From positions 140,477-204,476 of the forward strand of contig NZ_PJBC01000002.1 of assembly GCF_002836515.1 (NCBI RefSeq): 64,000 bases of DNA, written 5' to 3'. Origin of the DNA: Pseudomonas sp. Choline-02u-1. GTDB lineage: Bacteria > Pseudomonadota > Gammaproteobacteria > Pseudomonadales > Pseudomonadaceae. Position numbers and translations under genes: made by a program. Below are positions 27,901 to 39,853 of this stretch, in pieces. Within the stretch, counting starts at the first letter, position 1; the number at the start of each line of letters is the position of its first letter. The notes under the pieces are model-generated. The model saw nothing but the letters and a program-made list of their open reading frames with translations. It had not been told where the DNA came from and did no database searches.

Positions 27901-30900
27901 TTCGCACCTGCCGTTTGCCGAGTTGCTGAGCCAGACGCGCCAGGCCGCACTCGGCGCCCAAGCCAATCAGGATCTGCCCTTCGAACAACTGCTCGAAGCT
28001 TTCCCGCAGGCCCGCGAGCAGGGCTTGTTCCAGATCATGTTCAACCATCAGCAGCGCGACCTTAATGCGCTCAAGCGCCTGCCGGGCTTGCTCGCCGAAG
28101 AGCTGCCGTGGCACAGCCGCGAAGCCAAGTTCGATCTGCAACTGCACAGCGAAGAGGATCGCAACGGGCGCCTGACCCTGTCGTTCGACTACGCCAGCGA
28201 ACTGTTCGACGCTGCGACCATCGAGCGACTGGCCGAGCATTTCCATAATTTGCTCAGCGAAATCTGCGAACAGCCAGAGCAGGCCATCGGCGATCTGCGC
28301 TTGCTGACCGTCGACGAACAGCAACAGCACAACGACTGGAGCGCCGCCCCGTGCACCCCGGCGCAGCAATGGCTGCCGGAACTGCTCGACCAGCAACTGC
28401 GCAAAACCCCGCAACGCACCGCGCTGGTGTGGGAGAGCGGTCGCGTGGATTTTGCCGAGCTGCACACGCAAGCCAACCGGCTCGCCCATTACCTGCGCGA
28501 CAAAGGCGTTGGCCCGGACGTGTGCGTGGCCATCGCCGCCGAGCGTTCGCCGCAATTGCTCATCGGTTTGCTGGCGATCATCAAGGCTGGCGGCGCCTAT
28601 GTGCCGCTCGATCCTGATTACCCGGCCGAGCGCCTCGCTTACATGCTCAGCGACAGCGGCGTCCAATTGCTCCTGACCCAGACTGAACTGCTCGAACGCT
28701 TGCCGGCCAGCGAAGGTGTCAGCGTGATCGCCATGGACGCGCTGCATCTGGACAAATGGCCCAGCCAGGCCCCGGGCCTGCATCTGCACGGCGACAACCT
28801 CGCCTACGTGATTTATACCTCGGGTTCCACCGGGCAACCGAAAGGCGTCGGCAACACCCACGCCGCGCTGGCCGAGCGCCTGCAATGGATGCAGAACACC
28901 TACGCCCTCAATGAGACCGACGTGCTGATGCAAAAAGCGCCGATCAGTTTCGACGTCTCGGTGTGGGAATGCTTCTGGCCGCTGATTACGGGCGCGCGTC
29001 TGCTGCTTGCTGGCCCCGGCGAGCACCGTGACCCGCATCGCATCGCGCAACTGGTTCAAGAACACGGCGTGACCACGCTGCACTTCGTCCCACCGCTGCT
29101 GGCGCTGTTCATCGACGAGCCGCTGAGTGCCGGATGCACCAGCCTGCGCCGAATGTTTTCCGGCGGTGAAGCCTTGCCTGCCGAGCTGCGCAACCGCGTG
29201 CTGGCGCAATTGCCAGCGGTGCAATTGCACAACCGCTACGGCCCGACTGAAACCGCAATCAACGTGACCCATTGGCACTGCACAACTGCTGATGGCGAGC
29301 GCTCGCCGATTGGTCGGCCCCTGGGCAATGTGATCTGCCGCATCCTCGATGCCGATCTCAATCCAGTGCCGGCGGGCGTGGCGGGTGAGCTGTGCATCAG
29401 CGGCATCGGGCTGGCTCGTGGGTACCTTGGTCGTGCGGCGCTGACCGCTGAACGCTTCGTCGTCGATCCGCTGGGTGAGCAGGGCGCCCGTTTGTACCGC
29501 ACGGGTGACCGTGCGCGCAGGTCGTCCGATGGCGTGATCGAATACCTCGGCCGTCTCGATCAACAGGTCAAGCTGCGCGGCTTTCGCGTCGAGCCGGAAG
29601 AAATCCAGGCGCGCCTGCTCGCTCAGGAGGGCGTCGCCCAAGCCGCAGTGTTAGTGCGCGAAACCGCTGCCGGTGCGCAACTGATCGGCTATTTCACCGC
29701 CACCGATGCTGATGAACAAGCCGACGAACAGGTCGCTCGCCTGAAAGCCGCCCTGGCCGCCGAGCTGCCGGAATATATGGTTCCGGCGCAACTGCTGCGC
29801 CTCGACGCGATGCCCCTGAGTCCCAGCGGCAAACTCGACCGCCGCGCCTTGCCCGAGCCGCAATGGCAAGTACGTGAACACATCGAACCAGTCAGCGCAC
29901 TGCAACAACAGATCGCTGCGATCTGGCGCGAAGTCCTCGGCCTGAAGCAGGTTGGCCTGGGCGACGATTTCTTCGCCCTCGGCGGTCACTCGCTGCTGGC
30001 CACGCAAATCATTTCGCGCACACGTCAGGCCTGTGACGTCGAACTGCCGCTGCGCACCTTGTTCGAGCACAGCGAACTGGGCGATTACGCCGAACAGATT
30101 CGCCTGATCCAGGTCAGCGGCCACACCAATCAACAGTTGCCGATTGCAAAAATCGACCGCAGCCAGGCGGTGCCGCTGTCCTATTCGCAGCAGCGCATGT
30201 GGTTCCTCTGGCAGATGGAACCGGACAGTCCGGCGTACAACGTCGGCGGCATGGCGCGCTTGCGCGGCGTGCTGCATGTCGAACATTTCGAGGCCGCGTT
30301 GCAGGCGCTGATCCTGCGTCACGAAACCCTGCGCACGACATTCCCAAGTGTCGGCGGCGTCGCCCGCCAGCAGGTGCATGCCGAAACCGGCGTGCGCATG
30401 GGCTGGAAGGATTTCTCCAGCCTGCCGGCGCAACTGAGCGAGCAACAAGTGCAACAACTGGCTGACGCAGAAGCACACCAGCCGTTCGATCTGGAAACCG
30501 GCCCGCTGCTGCGCGCCTGTCTGGTCAAGACTGCCGAGCACGAGCATTACTTCGTCCTGACCCTGCACCATATCGTCACCGAAGGCTGGGCGATGGACAT
30601 CTTTGCCCGTGAACTCAGTGCGCTGTACGAAGCGTTCGTCGATGAGCGCCAATCACCGCTCGAGCCGCTGCCGGTGCAATACCTCGACTACAGCGTCTGG
30701 CAGCGCCAGTGGCTGGAGTCCGGCGAGCGCCAGCGCCAGCTCGATTACTGGACCGCGCAACTCGGTCGTGAACATCCGCTGTTGGAGTTGCCCGGCGACC
30801 GTCCGCGTCCGCCGGTGCAGAGCCATCAGGGCGAGCTGTTCCGGTTCGATCTGAGCGACGCGCTGGCCGCGCGGGTGCGGGCGTTCAATGCGCAGAACGG

Positions 30901-33900
30901 TCTGACGTTGTTCATGACCATGACCGCCGCGCTCGCCACATTGCTCTACCGCTACAGCGGCCAGACCGACCTGCGCATCGGCGCGCCGGTGGCCAACCGG
31001 ATCCGCCCGGAAAGCGAAGGGCTGATCGGCGCATTCCTCAATACCCAGGTGCTGCGTTGCCAGCTTGACGGGCAGATGTCGGTCGGCGAGTTGTTCGAGC
31101 AGGTGCGCCATACGGTGATCGAAGGCCAGTCGCATCAGGATCTGCCGTTCGATCATTTGGTCGAAGCCTTGCAACCGCCGCGCAGCGCCGCGTACAACCC
31201 GCTGTTCCAGGTGATGTGCAACGTGCAGCGCTGGGAATTCCAGCAAAGCCGCATGCTCGCCGGCATGACCGTCGAGTACCTGGCCAACGATGCGCGGGCA
31301 ACCAAGTTCGATCTCAACCTGGAAGTCACCGACCTCGACCATCGCCTCGGCTGCTGCCTGACTTACAGCACCGATCTGTTCGACGAACCGACCATCGGAC
31401 GCATGGCCAAGCATTGGCGCAACCTGCTTGAAGCGCTGATCGCTGATCCGCAGCAACGCCTCAGCGAACTGCCGTTGCTCGACAACACCGAGCAACAGCA
31501 CCTGCTCGACAGCCTTAGCGTCGAGCCGGGCGAGCATCGTCTCGACCAGTGCATCCATCACCTGTTCGCCGAACAGGCGCTGGCGCGCCAAGACGCGCCA
31601 GCGCTGACCTTCGCCGGGCAGACCTTGAGCTACGCCGAACTCGACGCTCGCGCCAATCGTCTGGCCTGGGCGCTGCGTGAGCGCGGGGTCGGCCCGCAAG
31701 TGCGGGTCGGTCTGGCGCTGGAGCGTTCGCTGGAAATGGTCATCGGCCTGCTGGCGATTCTCAAGGCTGGCGACGCCTATGTGCCGCTGGATCCGGAGTA
31801 CCCGCTCGACCGTCTGCATTACATGATCGAAGACAGCCGCATCGGTCTGCTGCTCAGCGATCGGGCGATGTTCGAAGCCCTCGGCGAGTTGCCTTCAAGC
31901 GTGGCGCGCTGGTGTCTGGAAGATGACAGCGCAGCGTTGGCCGACTATCCGGCGAGCGAGTTGCCGTTTATCAGCCTGCCGCAGCATCAGGCCTACCTGA
32001 TCTACACCTCGGGCTCGACCGGCAAACCGAAAGGCGTGGTGGTGTCCCACGGCGAAATCGCCATGCACTGCCAAGCCGTGATCGAGCGTTTCGGCATGCG
32101 CCCGGACGACTGCGAACTGCACTTCTACTCGATCAACTTCGACGCTGCCACCGAGCGTCTGCTGGTGCCGCTGCTCAGCGGTGCGCAGGTGGTGCTGCGG
32201 GCGCAAGGCCAGTGGGATGCACAGGAAATCTGCGGCTTGATTCGTGCGCATCGGATCAACGTCCTCGGCTTCACGCCGAGCTACGGCAGCCAGTTGGCGC
32301 AGTTCCTTGCCACGCAGAATGAAGTCCTGCCGGTGCGCATGATCATCACTGGCGGTGAAGCGCTGACCGGCGAGCATCTGCAGCGCATCCGCGCGGCGTT
32401 CCAGCCAGCGCTGTTCTTCAACGCCTACGGCCCGACTGAAACCGTGGTCATGCCGTTGGCCAGTCTGGCGCCGCAGGTACTGGAAGAGGGCGCCGGCAGT
32501 GTGCCGATCGGCAGCGTGATCGGGGCGCGAGTCGCCTACATTCTCGACGCCGATCTGGCCTTGGTGCCGCAGGGTGCGACTGGTGAATTGTTTGTCGGTG
32601 GCGCCGGTCTGGCCCAGGCCTATCACGACCGCCCGGGCATTACCGCCGAGCGGTTTGTCGCTGACCCGTTTGCCGCTGATGGCGGACGTATGTACCGCAC
32701 CGGTGACCTGGTGCGCCAGCGTGCCGATGGTCTGGTCGAGTATCTGGGGCGGATCGACCATCAAGTGAAAATCCGTGGCTTCCGCATCGAACTGGGCGAA
32801 ATCGAAACGCGCCTGCTCGATCACCCTGCGATCCGCGAAGCGGTGGTGCTGGCGCTGGATGCGCCGAGTGGCAAGCAGTTGGTGGGTTACCTCGTTACAG
32901 AGGTCGCCGAACAGAGCGAAGCGCAACAAGCTGAACTGCGCGAAGCACTGAAGTCGCACCTCAAGGCGCAACTGCCGGACTACATGGTGCCGACCCACCT
33001 GATGCTGCTGGCAAGCATGCCGCTGACCGCCAACGGCAAACTCGACCGCCGCGCCTTGCCAGCGCCGGACCCGGAGCTCAATCGTCAGGACTATGTCGCG
33101 CCAGAGAACGAGCTGGAGCAGGCCCTGGCGCAGATCTGGTATGAAGTGCTCAACGTCAAACAAGTCGGCCTCAACGACAACTTTTTCGAACTCGGCGGTG
33201 ATTCGATTCTGTCGATTCAAGTGGTCAGCCGCGCGCGTCAGCAGGGCATTCACTTCAGCCCGCGCGACTTGTTCCAGCATCAGACGGTGCAGACGCTCGC
33301 CGCAGTGGCCAGCCGCACGCAGCAAGTGACTGCCGAGCAAGGTCTGGTGGATGGGGCATCGCGCCTGACGCCGATTCAGCATTGGTTCTTCGGTACGGAC
33401 ATTCCCCAGCGTCAGCACTGGAATCAGGCGCTGTTGCTGGAGCCGACCATGCGCCTTGAACCGCAACGTCTGCAGCAAGCATTGTGGGCAGTGATCGAGC
33501 AGCACGACGCCTTGCGTCTGCGTTTCAGCGAAGTCGATAAAGCGTGGCAGGCAACGCACCAGGCGCTGACGGATGAAGAACTTCTCTGGCAGTTCAGCGT
33601 CGATTCGCTGGCCCCGTGCGAAGCCTTGTTCGCCGATGCACAACGCAGTCTGCATCTGCAGAACGGCCCACTGCTGCGCGCAGTGCTGGTCGACGTCGCC
33701 GGTGCACAGCAACGCCTGTTTATCGCCATCCACCACTTGGTGGTCGACGGTGTGTCGTGGCGCGTGTTGCTCGACGATCTGCAAACCGCCTATCGCCAAC
33801 TCGACGCTGCGCAGCCGCTGAAACTGCCGACGAAAACCAGCGCCTTCAAGGACTGGGCCGCGCGTTTGCACGCTTATGCCGGCAGCGAATCGCTGCGTGA

Positions 33901-36900
33901 AGAATTGAGCTGGTGGCAGGCGCAACTGGCCGGGCCGAGCGCTGATCTGCCTTGCGAAAACCGGCAGGGCGGCAGGCAGCATCGGCATGCACAAACCGTC
34001 AGCGTGCGCCTCGACGCCGAGCTCACCCGCCAATTGCTGCAACAGGCGCCGAGTGCTTATCGCACCCACGTCAACGACCTGCTGCTGACCGCGCTGGCCC
34101 GTGTGTTGTGCCGCTGGAACGGACAGCCGTCGGCGTTGATTCAATTGGAAGGCCACGGCCGCGAAACCCTGTTCGACGAGATTGACCTGACCCGCACGGT
34201 TGGCTGGTTTACCAGCGCTTACCCGCTGCGCCTGACCCCGCACAACATCGAAGAGGCTGCCGGGCAGGGTGCTTCGATCAAGGCGATCAAGGAACAACTG
34301 CGCGCCGTGCCGCACAAAGGTCTCGGTTATGGCGTGCTGCGTTATCTGGCCGATGACGGCTGCCGCCAGCGCATGGCCGCGCTGCCACAGGCGCCGATCA
34401 CCTTCAATTATCTCGGCCAGTTCGACCAGAGCTTCGGCAGCGATGCGCTGTTCCATCCTCTCGATGAAGCAGTCGGGGCCGCTCATGATCCGCAGGCGCC
34501 GTTGCCGAACGAGTTGAGCGTCGACGGTCAGGTGTATGGCGGGGAACTGCTACTGCGCTGGACTTTCAGTGCCGAGCGTTATGCGGTGCAGACGATCAAT
34601 GATCTGGCCGATGCCTATCTCGGCGAGTTGTGCAGCCTGATCGAGCACTGCCTGCAGGACGGTGCCGGCGGCCTGACGCCGTCGGACTTCCCGCTGGCGA
34701 AACTGACTCAGGCACAACTCGATGCGCTGCCGGTGCCGGCCGCGCACATCGAAGATGTCTATCCGCTGACACCGATGCAGGAAGGCATGTTGCTGCACAC
34801 CCTGCTCGAACCGGGCACCGGTCTGTACTACATGCAGGATCGTTATCGCATCAACAGCGAGCTCGATCCCGAGCGTTTCGCCCAGGCCTGGCAAGCGGTG
34901 GTCGCCCGTCATGAAGCGTTGCGCGCTTCGTTCTGCTGGAACGTTGGCGAAGACATGCTGCAAGTGATTCACACGCCGGGGCGTACGCCGATCGAGTACC
35001 TGGATTGGAGTGCCGTCGCCGAAACCGAGCATGAACCACAGCTGCAAGCGCTGCTGAAAAGCGAGCGCGAGGCCGGGTTCGATCTGCTCAATCAGGCGCC
35101 GTTCCACCTGCGCCTGATCAAGGTCGGCGCGGCGCGCTACTGGTTCATGATGAGTAACCACCACATCCTCATCGATGCCTGGTGCCGGTCGCTGCTGATG
35201 AACGATTTCTTCGAGATCTACACCGCCCTCGGCGAAGGTCGCGAAGCGCAGTTGAGCGTGCCGCCGCGTTATCGCGATTACATCGGCTGGCTGCAACGTC
35301 AGAGCCTGGCCGAGGCGCGACAGTGGTGGCGGCAGAATCTGCAAGGCTTCGAACGCACTACGCCGATCCCCAGCGACCGGCCGTTCCTGCGCGAACACGC
35401 TGGCGAAAGCGGCGGCATGATCGTCGGCGACCGCTACACCCGCCTCAATGCCGAGGACGGCGCCCGCCTGCGGGAACTGGCGCAGGCCCATCAACTGACC
35501 GTCAACACCTTCGCCCAGGCTGCGTGGGCTCTGGTGCTGCGGCGCCTGAGCGGCGATCGCGACGTGCTCTTCGGCGTCACAGTGGCCGGGCGTCCGGTGG
35601 AGATGCCGGAGATGCAGCGCACTGTCGGCCTGTTCATCAACAGTATTGCCCTGCGCGTGAAGATGCCTGCGGACGATCAGCGCAGCAGCGTGCGCCAATG
35701 GCTCAGCGCTTTGCTCGACAGCAATATGCAACTGCGCGAGTACGAATACCTGCCGCTGGTGAACATTCAGGAACAGAGCGAATTGCCCAAGGGCCAGCCG
35801 CTGTTCGACAGCCTCTTCGTGTTCGAAAACGCCCCGGTGGAAGTCTCGGTGCTCGACCGAGCGCAGAGTTTGAATGCCACTTCGGATTCCGGCCGCACCC
35901 ATACCAACTTCCCGCTGACGGCGGTGTGCTACCCGGGCGATGACCTTGGCTTGCACCTGTCCTATGACCAGCGTTACTTGGACGAGGCGACGGTCGAGCG
36001 CATGCTCAGTGAGTTCAAGCGGCTGCTGCTGGCGCTGGTCGACGGCTTCCATGGCGACATGGCCGATTTGCCGCTGCTGGGCGACGAAGAACGCGACTTC
36101 CTGCTGCACGGTTGCAACCAGAGCGGCCACGACTATCCGCTGGAGCAAAGCTACGTGGCGTTGTTCGAAGCGCAGGTCGCGGCGCATCCGCAGCGCATCG
36201 CCGCCAGTTGCCTCGATCAGCAATTGAGCTACGCCGAACTGAACCACAACGCCAACCGCCTCGGCCATGCCCTGGTCGCTGCCGGTGTGCGGATGGATCA
36301 ACCGGTGGCGCTGCTGGCCGAGCGCAATCTCGACCTGCTCGGCATGATCATCGGCAGCTTCAAGGCCGGTGCCGGTTACCTGCCGCTGGACCCGGGGCTG
36401 CCGAGCCAGCGTCTGAGCCGCATTATCGAGCTCAGCCGCACGCCGTTGCTGGTGTGCAGCGCAGCTTGCCGCGAACAGGCGCAGACCTTGCTCGAGGCGT
36501 TTGGCTGTTCGAATCGTCCGCGCCTGCTGGTGTGGGAAGAGGTGCAGGCGTCGGCGACAGCGACGCATAATCCCGGCATTCACAGCGGCCCGGACAATCT
36601 CGCTTATGTGATCTACACGTCGGGTTCGACCGGTTTGCCAAAAGGCGTCATGGTCGAGCAGCGCGGCATGCTCAATAACCAATTGAGCAAACGCCCGTAT
36701 CTCGACTTGAGCGAGGTCGATGTGATTGCACAGACCGCCTCGCAGAGCTTCGATATTTCCGTCTGGCAGTTCCTCGCCGCGCCGTTGTTCGGCGCGCGGG
36801 TCGATATCGTGCCGAATGCGATTGCCCACGATCCGCAAGGTTTGCTGGCGCATGTGCAGGCGCAGGGCATTACGGTGCTGGAAAGTGTGCCGTCGCTGAT

Positions 36901-37993
36901 TCAGGGCATGCTCGCCGCCGAGCGGCTGAGTCTCGACGGCTTGCGCTGGATGCTGCCGACCGGCGAAGCGATGCCGCCGGAGCTGGCCCATCAGTGGCTG
37001 CTGCGTTACCCGCAGATCGGTCTGGTCAATGCTTACGGCCCGGCGGAATGTTCCGATGACGTGGCGTTCTACCGCGTCGACCTGGCCTCGACGCGTGGCA
37101 GTTATTTGCCGATCGGCACGCCGACCGACAACAACTTGCTCTATCTGCTCGATGGCGCGCTGGATCTGGTGCCGCTGGGCGCGGTGGGTGAATTGTGCGT
37201 GGCTGGCATCGGTGTCGGTCGCGGCTACGTCAGCGATCCGCTGCGCACCGCGCCGGTGTTTGTGCCGAACCCGTTCGGCGCGCCGGGCGAGCGCCTGTAC
37301 CGCACCGGTGACCTGGCGCGGCGCCGCACTGATGGTGTGCTGGAATACGTCGGCCGGGTCGATCATCAGGTGAAGATTCGCGGTTACCGCATCGAACTCG
37401 GTGAAATCGAAGCGCGTCTGCACGAACAACCGCAAGTACGTGACGCGGCGGTTGGCGTGCAAGAGGGCGTTAACGGCAAGCACCTGGTCGGTTATCTGGT
37501 CGCCGCCGATGCAGCGCTCAATCCGGCCGAACGCCTGGAGCAGATCAAGCAGCGCCTGCGCGCCGAACTGCCGGAATACATGGTGCCGCTGCACTGGCTG
37601 TGGCTGGAGCAAATGCCGCTCAATGCCAACGGCAAACTCGACCGCAAAGCCTTGCCGGCGCTGGAGATCGGTCAGTTGCAGAGCGAGGACTATCTGGCCC
37701 CGCGCAACGAGCTGGAGCAGACCCTGGCTGATATCTGGGCCCAGGTGCTCAAGGTCGACAAGGTCGGCGTGCGCGACAACTTTTTCGAACTGGGCGGGCA
37801 TTCGCTACTGGCAACGCAGATTGCATCGCGAGTGCAGAAAACCCTGCAACGCAATGTGCCGCTGCGCGCGATGTTCGAGTGCAGTACGGTGGCGGAACTG
37901 GCCGAGTACATTGATGGACTGGCGGCCAGCGATATGACTGAGGAGAAGGTGGATCGGTTGAATGATCTGATGGCGCAGCTGGAGGGGCTTTAG
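24995..37993 (+). CDS. pvdL: Pyoverdine chromophore non-ribosomal peptide synthetase PvdL
   Basis: 4332 residues from the ATG at 24995. Domain order: fatty acyl-AMP ligase (about 1-565, [19 protein letters not shown]), carrier T (Ser611), C1 (670-1100, [10 protein letters not shown] near 802), A1 (1126-1626), T (Ser1666), C2 (1719-2160, LHHIVTEGW), A2 (2182-2692), T (Ser2737, GGDS), epimerisation E (2786-3230, [10 protein letters not shown] at 2913), C3 (3251-3690, HHILIDAW at 3389), A3 (3719-4222), T (Ser4270). There is no thioesterase. This is the known PvdL plan, which starts the peptide with an acylated L-Glu, D-Tyr, L-Dab unit later turned into the chromophore. By-eye specificity residues are DVWHFGRIN-K (A1), DAEGIGAVM-K (A2) and DIWELTADD-K (A3); substrates are assigned by position. 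The unusual leader and PvdS box are described separately. Confidence 0.97.
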   Translation: MTDAFELPSTLVHALKRRAALTPDRLALRFLAENADQAVVLSYRELDQRARTIAAALQAEAGFGERAVLLFPSGADYVAAFFGCLYAGMIAVPAYPPESARRHHQERLLSIIADAEPKLLLTSADLRDALQQIEGAPPLLCVDTLDSALAEHWVEPALPPEHIAFLQYTSGSTALPKGVQVSHGNLVANERLIRHGFGIDVNPDDVIVSWLPLYHDMGLIGGLLQPIFSGVPCILMSPAYFLGRPLRWLEAIAEYGGTISGGPDFAYRLCSERVSESALERLDLSRWRVAYSGSEPIRLDTLERFAEKFAACGFSENSFMASYGLAEATLFVAGTLRGTGIPALRVDDQALAQNRAEPGDGSAIMSCGISQPEHAVLIVEPNTLAELAENAVGEVWAAGPSIAHGYWRNPEASAKTFVQHAGRTWLRTGDLGFIRDGELFVTGRLKDMLIVRGHNLYPQDIEQTIEREVEVVRKGRVAAFAVNHSGEEGIGIAAEISRSVQKVLPPQALIRAIRQAVAEAYQEAPSVVVLLNPGALPKTSSGKLQRSACRNRLADGSLDSYAMFPSITAETNSATSCPSDLETVIGTLWAEQLNVKQINADDHFFLLGGNSIAATQVVARVREALGVELSLRLLFEAPTLCAFAAAVAQLKQDGGSAQDAISTLSRSEPMPQSLAQNRLWITWQLDPQSSAYNIPGGLRLRGELDEDAVRSSFQQLIERHESLRTRFFERDGVALQQVLAAAEFDLQLIDISDLSAPEREARAEQIREDEARTRFDLEKGPLLAVTLVRLDDEEHQLLVTLHHIIADGWSLNILLDEFSRLYAAATQGATATLAALPTQYADYGNWQRQWLAQGEGERQLAYWKAQLGEEHPPLELATDHPRSARTNHSAARHSVRLSSKLSEAIRQTAQAHEATSFMLLLAALQSLLHRYSGQRDIRIGVPNANRPRLETQGLIGFFINTQVLRAQIDSHLPFAELLSQTRQAALGAQANQDLPFEQLLEAFPQAREQGLFQIMFNHQQRDLNALKRLPGLLAEELPWHSREAKFDLQLHSEEDRNGRLTLSFDYASELFDAATIERLAEHFHNLLSEICEQPEQAIGDLRLLTVDEQQQHNDWSAAPCTPAQQWLPELLDQQLRKTPQRTALVWESGRVDFAELHTQANRLAHYLRDKGVGPDVCVAIAAERSPQLLIGLLAIIKAGGAYVPLDPDYPAERLAYMLSDSGVQLLLTQTELLERLPASEGVSVIAMDALHLDKWPSQAPGLHLHGDNLAYVIYTSGSTGQPKGVGNTHAALAERLQWMQNTYALNETDVLMQKAPISFDVSVWECFWPLITGARLLLAGPGEHRDPHRIAQLVQEHGVTTLHFVPPLLALFIDEPLSAGCTSLRRMFSGGEALPAELRNRVLAQLPAVQLHNRYGPTETAINVTHWHCTTADGERSPIGRPLGNVICRILDADLNPVPAGVAGELCISGIGLARGYLGRAALTAERFVVDPLGEQGARLYRTGDRARRSSDGVIEYLGRLDQQVKLRGFRVEPEEIQARLLAQEGVAQAAVLVRETAAGAQLIGYFTATDADEQADEQVARLKAALAAELPEYMVPAQLLRLDAMPLSPSGKLDRRALPEPQWQVREHIEPVSALQQQIAAIWREVLGLKQVGLGDDFFALGGHSLLATQIISRTRQACDVELPLRTLFEHSELGDYAEQIRLIQVSGHTNQQLPIAKIDRSQAVPLSYSQQRMWFLWQMEPDSPAYNVGGMARLRGVLHVEHFEAALQALILRHETLRTTFPSVGGVARQQVHAETGVRMGWKDFSSLPAQLSEQQVQQLADAEAHQPFDLETGPLLRACLVKTAEHEHYFVLTLHHIVTEGWAMDIFARELSALYEAFVDERQSPLEPLPVQYLDYSVWQRQWLESGERQRQLDYWTAQLGREHPLLELPGDRPRPPVQSHQGELFRFDLSDALAARVRAFNAQNGLTLFMTMTAALATLLYRYSGQTDLRIGAPVANRIRPESEGLIGAFLNTQVLRCQLDGQMSVGELFEQVRHTVIEGQSHQDLPFDHLVEALQPPRSAAYNPLFQVMCNVQRWEFQQSRMLAGMTVEYLANDARATKFDLNLEVTDLDHRLGCCLTYSTDLFDEPTIGRMAKHWRNLLEALIADPQQRLSELPLLDNTEQQHLLDSLSVEPGEHRLDQCIHHLFAEQALARQDAPALTFAGQTLSYAELDARANRLAWALRERGVGPQVRVGLALERSLEMVIGLLAILKAGDAYVPLDPEYPLDRLHYMIEDSRIGLLLSDRAMFEALGELPSSVARWCLEDDSAALADYPASELPFISLPQHQAYLIYTSGSTGKPKGVVVSHGEIAMHCQAVIERFGMRPDDCELHFYSINFDAATERLLVPLLSGAQVVLRAQGQWDAQEICGLIRAHRINVLGFTPSYGSQLAQFLATQNEVLPVRMIITGGEALTGEHLQRIRAAFQPALFFNAYGPTETVVMPLASLAPQVLEEGAGSVPIGSVIGARVAYILDADLALVPQGATGELFVGGAGLAQAYHDRPGITAERFVADPFAADGGRMYRTGDLVRQRADGLVEYLGRIDHQVKIRGFRIELGEIETRLLDHPAIREAVVLALDAPSGKQLVGYLVTEVAEQSEAQQAELREALKSHLKAQLPDYMVPTHLMLLASMPLTANGKLDRRALPAPDPELNRQDYVAPENELEQALAQIWYEVLNVKQVGLNDNFFELGGDSILSIQVVSRARQQGIHFSPRDLFQHQTVQTLAAVASRTQQVTAEQGLVDGASRLTPIQHWFFGTDIPQRQHWNQALLLEPTMRLEPQRLQQALWAVIEQHDALRLRFSEVDKAWQATHQALTDEELLWQFSVDSLAPCEALFADAQRSLHLQNGPLLRAVLVDVAGAQQRLFIAIHHLVVDGVSWRVLLDDLQTAYRQLDAAQPLKLPTKTSAFKDWAARLHAYAGSESLREELSWWQAQLAGPSADLPCENRQGGRQHRHAQTVSVRLDAELTRQLLQQAPSAYRTHVNDLLLTALARVLCRWNGQPSALIQLEGHGRETLFDEIDLTRTVGWFTSAYPLRLTPHNIEEAAGQGASIKAIKEQLRAVPHKGLGYGVLRYLADDGCRQRMAALPQAPITFNYLGQFDQSFGSDALFHPLDEAVGAAHDPQAPLPNELSVDGQVYGGELLLRWTFSAERYAVQTINDLADAYLGELCSLIEHCLQDGAGGLTPSDFPLAKLTQAQLDALPVPAAHIEDVYPLTPMQEGMLLHTLLEPGTGLYYMQDRYRINSELDPERFAQAWQAVVARHEALRASFCWNVGEDMLQVIHTPGRTPIEYLDWSAVAETEHEPQLQALLKSEREAGFDLLNQAPFHLRLIKVGAARYWFMMSNHHILIDAWCRSLLMNDFFEIYTALGEGREAQLSVPPRYRDYIGWLQRQSLAEARQWWRQNLQGFERTTPIPSDRPFLREHAGESGGMIVGDRYTRLNAEDGARLRELAQAHQLTVNTFAQAAWALVLRRLSGDRDVLFGVTVAGRPVEMPEMQRTVGLFINSIALRVKMPADDQRSSVRQWLSALLDSNMQLREYEYLPLVNIQEQSELPKGQPLFDSLFVFENAPVEVSVLDRAQSLNATSDSGRTHTNFPLTAVCYPGDDLGLHLSYDQRYLDEATVERMLSEFKRLLLALVDGFHGDMADLPLLGDEERDFLLHGCNQSGHDYPLEQSYVALFEAQVAAHPQRIAASCLDQQLSYAELNHNANRLGHALVAAGVRMDQPVALLAERNLDLLGMIIGSFKAGAGYLPLDPGLPSQRLSRIIELSRTPLLVCSAACREQAQTLLEAFGCSNRPRLLVWEEVQASATATHNPGIHSGPDNLAYVIYTSGSTGLPKGVMVEQRGMLNNQLSKRPYLDLSEVDVIAQTASQSFDISVWQFLAAPLFGARVDIVPNAIAHDPQGLLAHVQAQGITVLESVPSLIQGMLAAERLSLDGLRWMLPTGEAMPPELAHQWLLRYPQIGLVNAYGPAECSDDVAFYRVDLASTRGSYLPIGTPTDNNLLYLLDGALDLVPLGAVGELCVAGIGVGRGYVSDPLRTAPVFVPNPFGAPGERLYRTGDLARRRTDGVLEYVGRVDHQVKIRGYRIELGEIEARLHEQPQVRDAAVGVQEGVNGKHLVGYLVAADAALNPAERLEQIKQRLRAELPEYMVPLHWLWLEQMPLNANGKLDRKALPALEIGQLQSEDYLAPRNELEQTLADIWAQVLKVDKVGVRDNFFELGGHSLLATQIASRVQKTLQRNVPLRAMFECSTVAELAEYIDGLAASDMTEEKVDRLNDLMAQLEGL

Positions 37994-38083
37994 TTCTTCG
38001 GCGTTTGGGCCGGCGATGGCGTCGGAGAATTCAACACAAATCAACCGGTACGTGACTGTACATTTCCGGGCTTGACGATCAAC

Positions 38084-38115
38084 AACCGGCAGCTCAGTCT
38101 GCCGGTTCTCTTTTT
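38084..38115 (+). terminator. Hairpin terminator downstream of pvdL
   Basis: AACCGGCAG (38084-38092) and CTGCCGGTT (38099-38107) form a perfect 9-bp stem with a six-base loop, followed by a T-rich tail ending TTTTT at 38115. It lies between pvdL and the hydrolase gene, whose ribosome site follows at once. Confidence 0.82.
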
Positions 38116-38131
38116 CTCCCGGAGGTGGTCG

Positions 38132-38947
38132 ATGGCCTTTTTCACGGTTGACGGACAAGCGCTGCACTACATTGATCAAGGCACTGGCCCGGCCGTGTTG
38201 CTCGCAGGCAGTTATCTCTGGGATCAAGCGATGTGGGCGCCGCAGATCGCCGCGCTGACCCCGCACTATCGCGTCATCGCGCTGGATCTTTGGGGGCATG
38301 GCGAGTCCGGCAAGTTACCCGAAGGCACCACATCGCTGGATGACATCGCCCGTCAGGCGCAGGCTTTGCTTGATCACCTGGACATCGACCGCGTCACTCT
38401 GGTCGGGCTGTCGGTCGGCGGCATGTGGGGCGCGCGCCTGGCACTGTCCGCAGCGCAACGTTTGAACGGTCTGGTGCTGATGGACACCTACGTCGGCGTC
38501 GAGCCGGAACCGACCCGGCAGTATTACTTCTCGCTGTTCAAGCAGATCGAAGACACCGGCACCCTCTCTGAACAACTGCTCGACATCGTCGTGCCAATCT
38601 TCTTCCGCCCGGGCATCGACCCGCAGTCGCCGCTGTATCAGGACTTTCGCGCAAAACTGCAAGGCTATTCGCCCGAGCGTTTGCGCGAAAGCATCGTGCC
38701 GATGGGGCGCATCACTTTTGGTCGTGACGACTTGTTGCCACGCCTGGCCGAGCTGGACGCGGCTGCGACGCTGGTGCTCTGCGGCGATCAGGACAAACCA
38801 CGGCCACCGTCGGAAGCCCGGGAAATGGCTGAATTGATTGGTTGCCCGTGTGTGCTGGTGCCAGAGGCGGGGCATATCTCCAATCTGGAGAACCCCGAAT
38901 TCGTCACTGAGGCGCTGCTAGCGTTTCTGGCCGAGCGAAACCGCTAG
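38132..38947 (+). CDS. Alpha/beta hydrolase
   Basis: 271 residues from the ATG at 38132, which has GGAGGTGG upstream. The fold is clear: YIDQGTGPAVLLAGSYLWD near the N-terminus (oxyanion region), LDLWGHGES, nucleophile elbow GLSVGGMWG (Ser about 99), and C-terminal VLVPEAGHISNLENPEFV with the catalytic His. It has no signal peptide, so it acts in the cytoplasm. It follows pvdL across a terminator. It is too different from PvdG-type thioesterases to be called one, and its substrate is unknown; a pyoverdine role is only a neighbourhood inference. Confidence 0.88.
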   Translation: MAFFTVDGQALHYIDQGTGPAVLLAGSYLWDQAMWAPQIAALTPHYRVIALDLWGHGESGKLPEGTTSLDDIARQAQALLDHLDIDRVTLVGLSVGGMWGARLALSAAQRLNGLVLMDTYVGVEPEPTRQYYFSLFKQIEDTGTLSEQLLDIVVPIFFRPGIDPQSPLYQDFRAKLQGYSPERLRESIVPMGRITFGRDDLLPRLAELDAAATLVLCGDQDKPRPPSEAREMAELIGCPCVLVPEAGHISNLENPEFVTEALLAFLAERNR

Positions 38948-38962
38948 AGCGGGTGAAGTTCA

Positions 38963-39051
38963 TTCGCGAGCAAGTCTGCTCCCACAGGGTTTCACTTGTT
39001 CACATATTTCGTGCTCATCACAACACTTTGTGGGAGCGGGCTTGCCCGCGA
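38963..39051. repeat. REP pair (REPIN), imperfect
   Basis: Left arm 38963-38986 and right arm 39029-39051 are inverted copies of the REP core with a few substitutions, around a 42-base spacer. It lies between the convergent hydrolase and dsbG genes. Confidence 0.86.
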
Positions 39052-39082
39052 TGAGGCAGGGTCAGGCGATAAAGAATCGGCT

Positions 39083-39853
39083 TTATTTCGGCCCGAGAAT
39101 CTTCACCAGCTTGTCCGGCGAAGGCGCGCCTTGCTGTTGTTGCAATTCGCCTTTGTCGTCCAGGTAGAAAATGGCCGGGGTAGCTTGCAGTTCCAGGTCT
39201 TCCATCAACTGCATGTTGGCCGCGAGTTTGGTTTGCACCGCGACCGGAATGTCTTTCAGAGCCTTGAGCGCGCTGCCCTTGCCGGCCTTTTCGTGATCCT
39301 CCAGCGCTTTGGCCGGATCTTTTGCCGCCAGCAGCGCGGCTGATTTGCCCGGGCTGTCTTCGCGGATGATGCCGACCATGATGTGGCGCAACTGCACCTT
39401 GCCGGCCTTGACCCATGGCCGCGCCTGTTCCCAGAACATGTTGCAATACGGGCAGTTCGGGTCGCTGAACAGGTACACCGTGCGCGGCGCATCCTTGTTG
39501 CCATCCTGAATCCAGTTGCTCGCCTCGAACTTGGCCCAGACTTCCTTGGACATCGGCGCATAGACCAGTTTCTGCAACGGCTCGCTACTCAGATCCTTGC
39601 CGTCGGCGTCGTACAGATTACCAACCACGACGTGCTTGCCGTCCGGAGTCAGGTAGAGCGCCATGCCGCGATTCTGGTATTGCGCAGCGTACCCGCGCAG
39701 GCCGTCGGGGGCGTCGAACTGGCCGACAATTTTTGCGCCTTTTGCTTCGATTTTTTTGATCGCCGCAGGCAGTTCTTCAGCAGCCTGCACTGACGGCAAG
39801 TGCAGCAGGGCAGTGCCCAGGGTCAGCGTCAGCAGGTGGCGGAGGCGGGGCAT
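39083..39853 (-). CDS. dsbG: Periplasmic thiol:disulfide isomerase DsbG
   Basis: 256 residues with a signal peptide (LLTLTLGTALLHLPSVQAAEE). An N-terminal dimerisation region is followed by a thioredoxin-fold domain with active site DPNCPYCN at about 138-145 and the cis-proline segment QATPAIFYLDD. DsbG isomerises or reduces cysteines in periplasmic proteins and is kept reduced by DsbD. Its 5' end overlaps the 3' end of the upstream dsbE-like gene by 25 bases, so dsbD-dsbE-dsbG form one operon. Confidence 0.92.
   Translation of the reverse strand: MPRLRHLLTLTLGTALLHLPSVQAAEELPAAIKKIEAKGAKIVGQFDAPDGLRGYAAQYQNRGMALYLTPDGKHVVVGNLYDADGKDLSSEPLQKLVYAPMSKEVWAKFEASNWIQDGNKDAPRTVYLFSDPNCPYCNMFWEQARPWVKAGKVQLRHIMVGIIREDSPGKSAALLAAKDPAKALEDHEKAGKGSALKALKDIPVAVQTKLAANMQLMEDLELQATPAIFYLDDKGELQQQQGAPSPDKLVKILGPK

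Noticed and set aside
27257..29641. 794-residue open frame on the minus strand
   Set aside because: Antisense to the first pvdL module and without motifs.
31895..34486. 863-residue open frame on the minus strand
   Set aside because: It lies entirely opposite pvdL, whose NRPS motifs are unmistakable. Long antisense frames arise from the codon bias of high-GC genes.
34550..37801. 1083-residue open frame on the minus strand
   Set aside because: Same reason: antisense to the pvdL C-terminal modules, with no recognisable domain.
38132..38947. PvdG-type thioesterase
   Set aside because: The hydrolase has a GLSVGG elbow and a different overall layout, so only the general alpha/beta hydrolase family is claimed.
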